Source: Nymphaea colorata (lineage: Eukaryota > Streptophyta > Magnoliopsida > Nymphaeales > Nymphaeaceae). From it: 38,237 nucleotides of DNA. The notes below the pieces were generated by a model. That model searched no databases. It saw only the letters and a list, made by a program, of their open reading frames with translations, and was not told the origin of the DNA. Made by a program: the position numbers and the translations under genes. The stretch covers positions 1-38,237 of the forward strand of contig NW_022204931.1 in the NCBI RefSeq assembly GCF_008831285.2. Reading direction: 5' to 3'. Of this stretch, positions 33,626-38,237 are shown piece by piece; within the stretch, counting starts at the first letter, position 1, and every line of letters starts with the position of its first letter.

Positions 33626-34032
33626 AGGCCTCCTAGTGCCCTTCTGTGCTGAGCATGGTAGGGGCCTCTTGGCAAGAGCATTCTGCTAGACACCGAACAC
33701 TCTCTCCCAGTAGCATGCTGGTTATTGCCGAATCTGGCCTGGGGGAGTTAAATGCCTCCTCATTGGCTTGAATTTGATTGAGTCAAATGAGGGGGTATTT
33801 GGTCCTGCCACACTAGGTAGGCCCCACACGAGTCCCAGCAGCATGGTTAAAATAAAAAAAAAATTGAAAATTTCATATTTTTCTAAGGGCAAAATGACCT
33901 TTTTGTAAAATGAATTTGGCTCCGTTTTTGACAATTTTGGGTCCGCTTGAATCTGAATCAATTTTTCCCAAACCTGGAAGGGTCCAGGTCAATGTCAAAT
34001 GCCCAAATTACGGATTGGATTTGTGTTTTTAG

Positions 34033-34322
34033 TCCAGTTTTAGATTTTATAAAGCGAAATTGAGACCGAAGGTGAGGGGAGTTTGTGTGCGTGCTTGGGG
34101 ATCCAACTTGAAATATGATTCTAGAGGTTGGTTCTCTGGCTTGGTTTTTTATATTTGGATCAAAAATTTGGGTTGGATCCAGTTTTAGATTTTATAAAGC
34201 GAAATTGAGACTGAAGGTGAGGGGAGTTTGTGTGCATGCTTGGGGATCCAACTTGAAATATGATTCTAGAGGTTGGTTCTCGGGCTTGGTTTTTTATATT
34301 TGGATCAAAAATTTGGGTTGGA
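34033..34322. repeat. Tandem duplication, period 145 bp, copy B only
   Basis: TCCAGTTTTAGATTTTATAA begins at 34033 and at 34178; each unit ends near ATCAAAAATTTGGGTTGGAT. The units differ by a few bases. Copy A has one unit (11536-11670). Confidence 0.92.
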
Positions 34323-34900
34323 TCTAGGTTATGGTTTGTGCATTGAATTTGGATATATATGTATATATATATATATATATATATTCATTTTGGATTGTAA
34401 TCTGGATTTTGACTCTATTTTTGATCTTGGATCGGGTTATTGGATATAGGCTATATTTTTGGATCTAATGCTTAGTTTTTGATCTGAATTTGGCACAATT
34501 TTCGATCAAAAGCTGAGATTTGGATTCAGATATAAGGCTCAATTTTGTATTTGGATCTTAAATTTGGGTCCAGATATGGATCTATGGATCCATTTTTTCC
34601 TTAGACCTTGGATTGGATCAAATATGAGCCCAAGGCTCTTCAATCTAGACTAGGTGTATATAGATATGGAGAGAGGGCTCTTTTGCAATCTAGAGGTGGC
34701 ATTTGGATCCAAATATGGGTCTAGAGATCTGATTTCGATTTACAGCTGGGATTTGGATCCATATATGGGTCTGGGCTCTTGTTTTCAATCTGTGTATAAT
34801 TTTTTGGACTGAATCCCTGTCTGAATGTGGATTTGAATTACAAAATATGTCTAGATTTGGGCTGTGCTTGACTCTAAACTTCTGAAATTACTTCTAAATG
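34323..34900. repeat. Degenerate GGATC-rich repeat region, copy B
   Basis: Counterpart of 11601-12160 with the same TTGGATCCAAATATGGGTC words, plus a TA microsatellite at 34353-34384 that copy A lacks. Confidence 0.6.
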
Positions 34901-35054
34901 GGTCCTAAATCAAGTTGACAATTTAACCAGATAAGAAATTGATCAAAATTAAGGAAAATCAAGATGTTTGCAGCTAGAAGTCTTTGATATTTTGTTGTAA
35001 ACTCACCATAAAATGATCAAAAAATGCTGATTACCCAAAACAACGGTTGGATCC

Positions 35055-35133
35055 ATCCTCCACCACTGGCAAGAAAATCACGTGGTGGTGGAGCTAATTA
35101 AACGGACCCACTCACTCAACTTGATTTTTATGA
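35055..35133 (+). pseudogene. Relic of an NLR gene start, copy B
   Basis: Counterpart of 12321-12400. The start codon is ACG at 35102-35104 instead of ATG, and the following codons read DPLTQLDFYE, closer to the NLR's DPPAQFEFYV than copy A is. The leader words CTCCACCACT and GTGGTGGTGG are also kept. Confidence 0.5.
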
Positions 35134-35249
35134 GGGGAGGGCCTAAGTCTACAAGTCAACTATAATTCTCAGCAGCAGCCTCGTCTTTATCATCAGTTCT
35201 TGCTTTGCCTTTCTTCCCATCCATATTCTACAATCCCCTATCCCCAATA

Positions 35250-35412
35250 CTTATACCAAATTTTCACCTTCTTACCATTACCCAAACACCGCTAGATTAA
35301 GTAACAAACCTCTTCTCATGCCCAAACGGCAGCTTTTCCATATCCATGAGAAATGAGCTTTAGTTTATAGGGTTCACAAGCTCCAATTCAAGTATTGGTG
35401 TCTGACCAAAAG
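35250..35412 (-). mobile_element. Second LINE fragment, copy B
   Basis: Counterpart of 12510-12678. It ends at ACCAAAAG, where 187 bp present in copy A are missing. Confidence 0.65.
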
Positions 35413-35489
35413 GTATTACATGCGCAAATCTTAGTATCACAATGCAAGACATTTAGCCTTGCTTCCGCAAGAGTACATAGGCTCAACAA

Positions 35490-35630
35490 AGGGGAACTAC
35501 ATCCCCAAGGGGGTTGGTGTATTAGGTGGGTGGGGGCGGGTAGACCGATAGTTTCTGTTTCGAATCCCCATTGTGTCAACTCCCTGTACTGCAAAAGGGA
35601 GGCACTGATATGAGAATTGATGCATAATGT
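35490..35630 (+). mobile_element. tRNA-derived SINE-like element, copy B
   Basis: Box-A-like GGTTGGTGTATTAGGTGGG and box-B-like GTTTCGAATCCCC about 38 bp apart. Better preserved at box B than copy A. The element edges are unknown. Confidence 0.4.
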
Positions 35631-35872
35631 GGGCACCTTTTCCATGGCACCAAAAGCAGATTTGGACTTTATGGGGACTTTTTTGTAAAAAGTGACTTCT
35701 AATACTCATTCTGCTCTCCCAAACAGGGGAAACACGAAACGTTTTTGCCATTTTTCTTATTTTGTTTGATGAATTTAGCAAGTTAAAACTATGGGAAGCC
35801 CCATATGAGCCAAGGGGTATATGTCCACTCTTCATTTCCTAAAATCTCATTACATGTCTTTATGGTTGCAGC

Positions 35873-36050
35873 CAGTGGTAGAGCCAGAAATTTCTGGTTG
35901 AGGGGTACGTCAAGTGTAAGATTCAAATCTTAAGGGGGCACTGATATGTAAAAAATTAAAATTAATGAAGTTTTTGTATGTAAATAGTTTATTTTTTTTG
36001 GGTTGGTGTGGGCAAGTTCCCACACTAGCAATAATGTAGCTCTGCCACTG
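35873..36050. mobile_element. hAT-like MITE (CAGTGG family), copy B
   Basis: Counterpart of 13320-13497, 178 bp, with ends CAGTGGTAGAGCCAG and GTAGCTCTGCCACTG. Confidence 0.65.
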
Positions 36051-36198
36051 GGAGACAGTAGCTAAGTTTTCACAATGGTCTACATGCTATGCATCCCCAT
36101 TTTTGGCTGTTGTAAATATCATTCTTTGTTAATACAAGTCCAGAGCCTCTCTCCCACCATCTTCCACTGGAAACCTGAGCTGCTAATTACCCTGTATC

Positions 36199-36606
36199 TA
36201 GAGATGTCAGTATATCCGATTTGGATCAGATATCTGACAAAACTCTATCGAAAAAAATCAGATATGAAAAAAGAAAATATCTGGTTAATAGGGCAGATCA
36301 TATTTGTATTTAAGAAATGACATATGATTGGATTCGGAAATACATAATATCCTATAATATTCGGATTCATCGGATTTATTTTTAAAGAAATGTCCTATAT
36401 CTAATGCTCTTAAATTCTAAAAAAATGGCTAAATTTGGTTCAAAATTCAGATTTATAATCAGATATGACTGTAAAAGTCATCTGTGAAATCAGATTTTGA
36501 ATTTGGATTCAGATATAAATTTCTTTGTTTTTCAAATATGAGTATCCAAAAAAGTGGATACAGTTAAAAGTATATCTGATTCGAATGTGATCTGCTGACA
36601 TCCCTA
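36199..36606. mobile_element. Full-length MITE (TAGAGATGTCAG family), 408 bp
   Basis: Ends TAGAGATGTCAG and CTGACATCCCTA with inner words ATCAGATATC and ATATCTGATTCGAA. The flanks CTGTATC (36192-36198) and CTATATC (36607-36613) form a 7-bp target duplication with one mismatch. Copy A's left flank is the exact CTATATC. It is noncoding, rich in ATCAGATATGA-type words, and related to the element at 36914. The collapsed form is at 13647-13694. Confidence 0.78.
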
Positions 36607-36913
36607 CTATATCCACATAAATTGTCCAACTCAACTCAAAGATCAGAAGACAAACATGCAGCCCTGAGAAATGAATTACCATGAGATTTGCTATTGGAAG
36701 GAATGCAACAGGCAAGCTAGCATCGCAAAGCGGTGCTGGTACGCTCTTTCTTACGCATATCAATGTCCAAAAAGAGCAGAAAATAAGCCAGATGTGGGCT
36801 TGTATGAGCAGTTGCCGGCAGGGTCAACATCTTTTCAATGAGGAGTGGACTTGAATTGTGGATCTAGCCATAGGAGTTGCCACTCAGGTTTGCTTGTCAT
36901 ATGCCATCAGCCA

Positions 36914-37362
36914 TAGGGATGTCAACGTATCAGATTTGAATAAAATATACTCTTAACCATATGTAGCTGCTTTTTCAAATATTCACATGTTCATAATTGA
37001 ATTCTGATTGGAACATGAATGAATAAAAGTCATATCTAAGTCTGAAATCCAATTTTGCAATCTGAATATGATCTGAATCCAACTTTGCATTCACTTCCAA
37101 ATCTGAATTTTGAACCAAATTTGCTGACTTTCAATATATAAGAGTGTTAGATGTATGATATTTGTTTAAAACTAAATCCGATCTGAATTTTAATCTGATC
37201 AAATATTTACATATATCTGAATCTGAATCCAATAGAATGTCATTTCTTAAATCCAAACCTAATCTGATTTTTTAATTGACCATTATATTTTTTTTCTATA
37301 ACTGGTTTTTCAGAATGGTTTGGTTGGATATCTGATTCAAATCAAATATATTGACATCCTTA
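36914..37362. mobile_element. hAT-like MITE (TAGGGATGTCAA family), copy B
   Basis: Counterpart of 14004-14453, 449 bp, ends TAGGGATGTCAACG and TATTGACATCCTTA, without the 170-bp duplication. Confidence 0.65.
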
Positions 37363-38110
37363 CTTAACCAGAAATGCCTATCTCCACCACTGGAAATGGG
37401 AGTCAAAGACGCACCATGATATGCGCATGATAATACTACTTGATTCTAACTAAAGTGGCCACAGGTATTGGCAGATGATCTATGTTTCAAATATAGGAAA
37501 TGATGAGATCATTTAACCTTCTTCTATGCACATTTAAGTTCCTTTCTTTCCAAAGTCTAGAGAAGTAGCACCCATAAAAATGGAACTAAGGACGTACCAG
37601 CGCACCCCTCAATCCAACTAGCTATGCTATGGCATGTCAATTCCAAATAGTTGACTACAATATATTACATCACTGACCTGAAAAAAAAATTGCATGTATA
37701 GATAACAATAATTTAAGTTTGAAGCAAAAATTGACGAACAATATACTAGACAAAGTAGACCACATAATCGAATAGTTTTGAGGCGAGTGATTCCACAAAC
37801 ATCAACATAAGTCATTCCTGCATCTCATTCATTCAGCATCATTCATCAAATATCATGTCTTGGACGTGTCAATGGATTGAAACTCACAAGATCTCGAGAG
37901 GTAGATCGGCCTATTGCCTTCTTTATTGCTTATATGAGATGTATCATTTCTACAATCTGCAATTTGTTCATTTGGAAGTTCTACACTGTCATGCCTCATT
38001 TCTTCAGCACCTATTATTTAAATGGATGAGAAGCTATTTAATTGGAATGGATACAGCCTTGTCCATATCATTAGATAAAAGTAATGCCATTGTGTTTGTC
38101 ATTCAAAGAG

Positions 38111-38237
38111 CAGTGGTGGAGTCAAAAAAATTAGCTGGAGGGACCCTTTATTAAAAACATTTATATCTTTAGGGGGTATAAAAGAAAAAAATATTAAATT
38201 TGCTAATGTAAAAATAAAGAAATTTTAAGAGCTGGTC
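38111..38237. mobile_element. hAT-like MITE (CAGTGG family), copy B, cut by the window end
   Basis: Counterpart of 15380-15556, starting CAGTGGTGGAGTCA after TCAAAGAG. The right end lies beyond the window. Confidence 0.65.

Larger units (their letters stand above)
26572..38237. repeat. Segmental duplication, copy B (runs off the window)
   Basis: A direct, collinear repeat of 7669-15522. The shift between copies is 18,903 bp at the left edge. Copy B carries a 3475-bp LTR insertion, a full-length MITE at 36199, extra sequence near 32180-32550, a 145-bp tandem duplication at 34033, and lacks 187 bp found in copy A. Its left edge abuts the truncated NLR. It also starts about 80 bp short of the LINE 3' end, so it is not simply an independent LINE insertion. 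Confidence 0.93.

Overview
This is nuclear DNA from a flowering plant. The evidence is degenerate Ty1/copia retrotransposons with a plant initiator-Met-tRNA primer site, plant-type LINE, hAT-MITE and SINE-like relics, a coiled-coil NLR disease-resistance pseudogene, and a fragment of a GPR107/CAND-type seven-transmembrane gene. The DNA is AT-rich and full of simple repeats. I cannot name the species. I see no intact protein-coding gene; every recognisable coding stretch is broken by stops, frameshifts or truncation.

Layout. 1-2670: intergenic, with a three-copy 115-bp tandem repeat and microsatellites. 2675-6470: a degenerate Ty1/copia element on the + strand (TATA, LTR end, PBS, gag, protease, integrase, RT, RNase H) with no recognisable 3' LTR. 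7669-15522: 'copy A', a block containing a minus-strand LINE, SINE-like repeats with GA and TA tracts, a GGATC-rich degenerate repeat, a relic of an NLR gene start, and several MITEs. 15880-17520: a second, much more decayed copia. 18967-19695: a GC-rich ARM-repeat-like pseudogene, cut off by another SINE-like copy. 21619-22379: a hAT-type MITE. 23764-26571: an NLR pseudogene with a coiled-coil domain and LRRs but no NB-ARC; a piece of a GPR107-like gene lies where the NB-ARC should be. 26572-38237: 'copy B', a direct, collinear repeat of copy A that runs off the window. It is interrupted by a 3475-bp TG...CA insertion that looks like a solo LTR of the Tekay/Del gypsy type.

Reading as a whole. 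Copies A and B lie 18,903 bp apart in the same orientation and share TE and non-TE sequence. The simplest explanation is a tandem segmental duplication of about 18.9 kb whose junction falls exactly where the NLR LRR region stops (26571/26572). Both copies also keep a short stretch matching the NLR's own leader and first 11 codons (12321-12400 and 35055-35133), so the region looks like a decayed NLR cluster. Comparing the two copies gives a before-and-after record of many events: the LTR insertion with its empty site, a MITE collapsed from 408 to 48 bp, a 187-bp deletion, and private tandem duplications of 384, 170 and 145 bp.

Limits: all similarity statements are by eye and by family knowledge. 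No alignment or database search was run.
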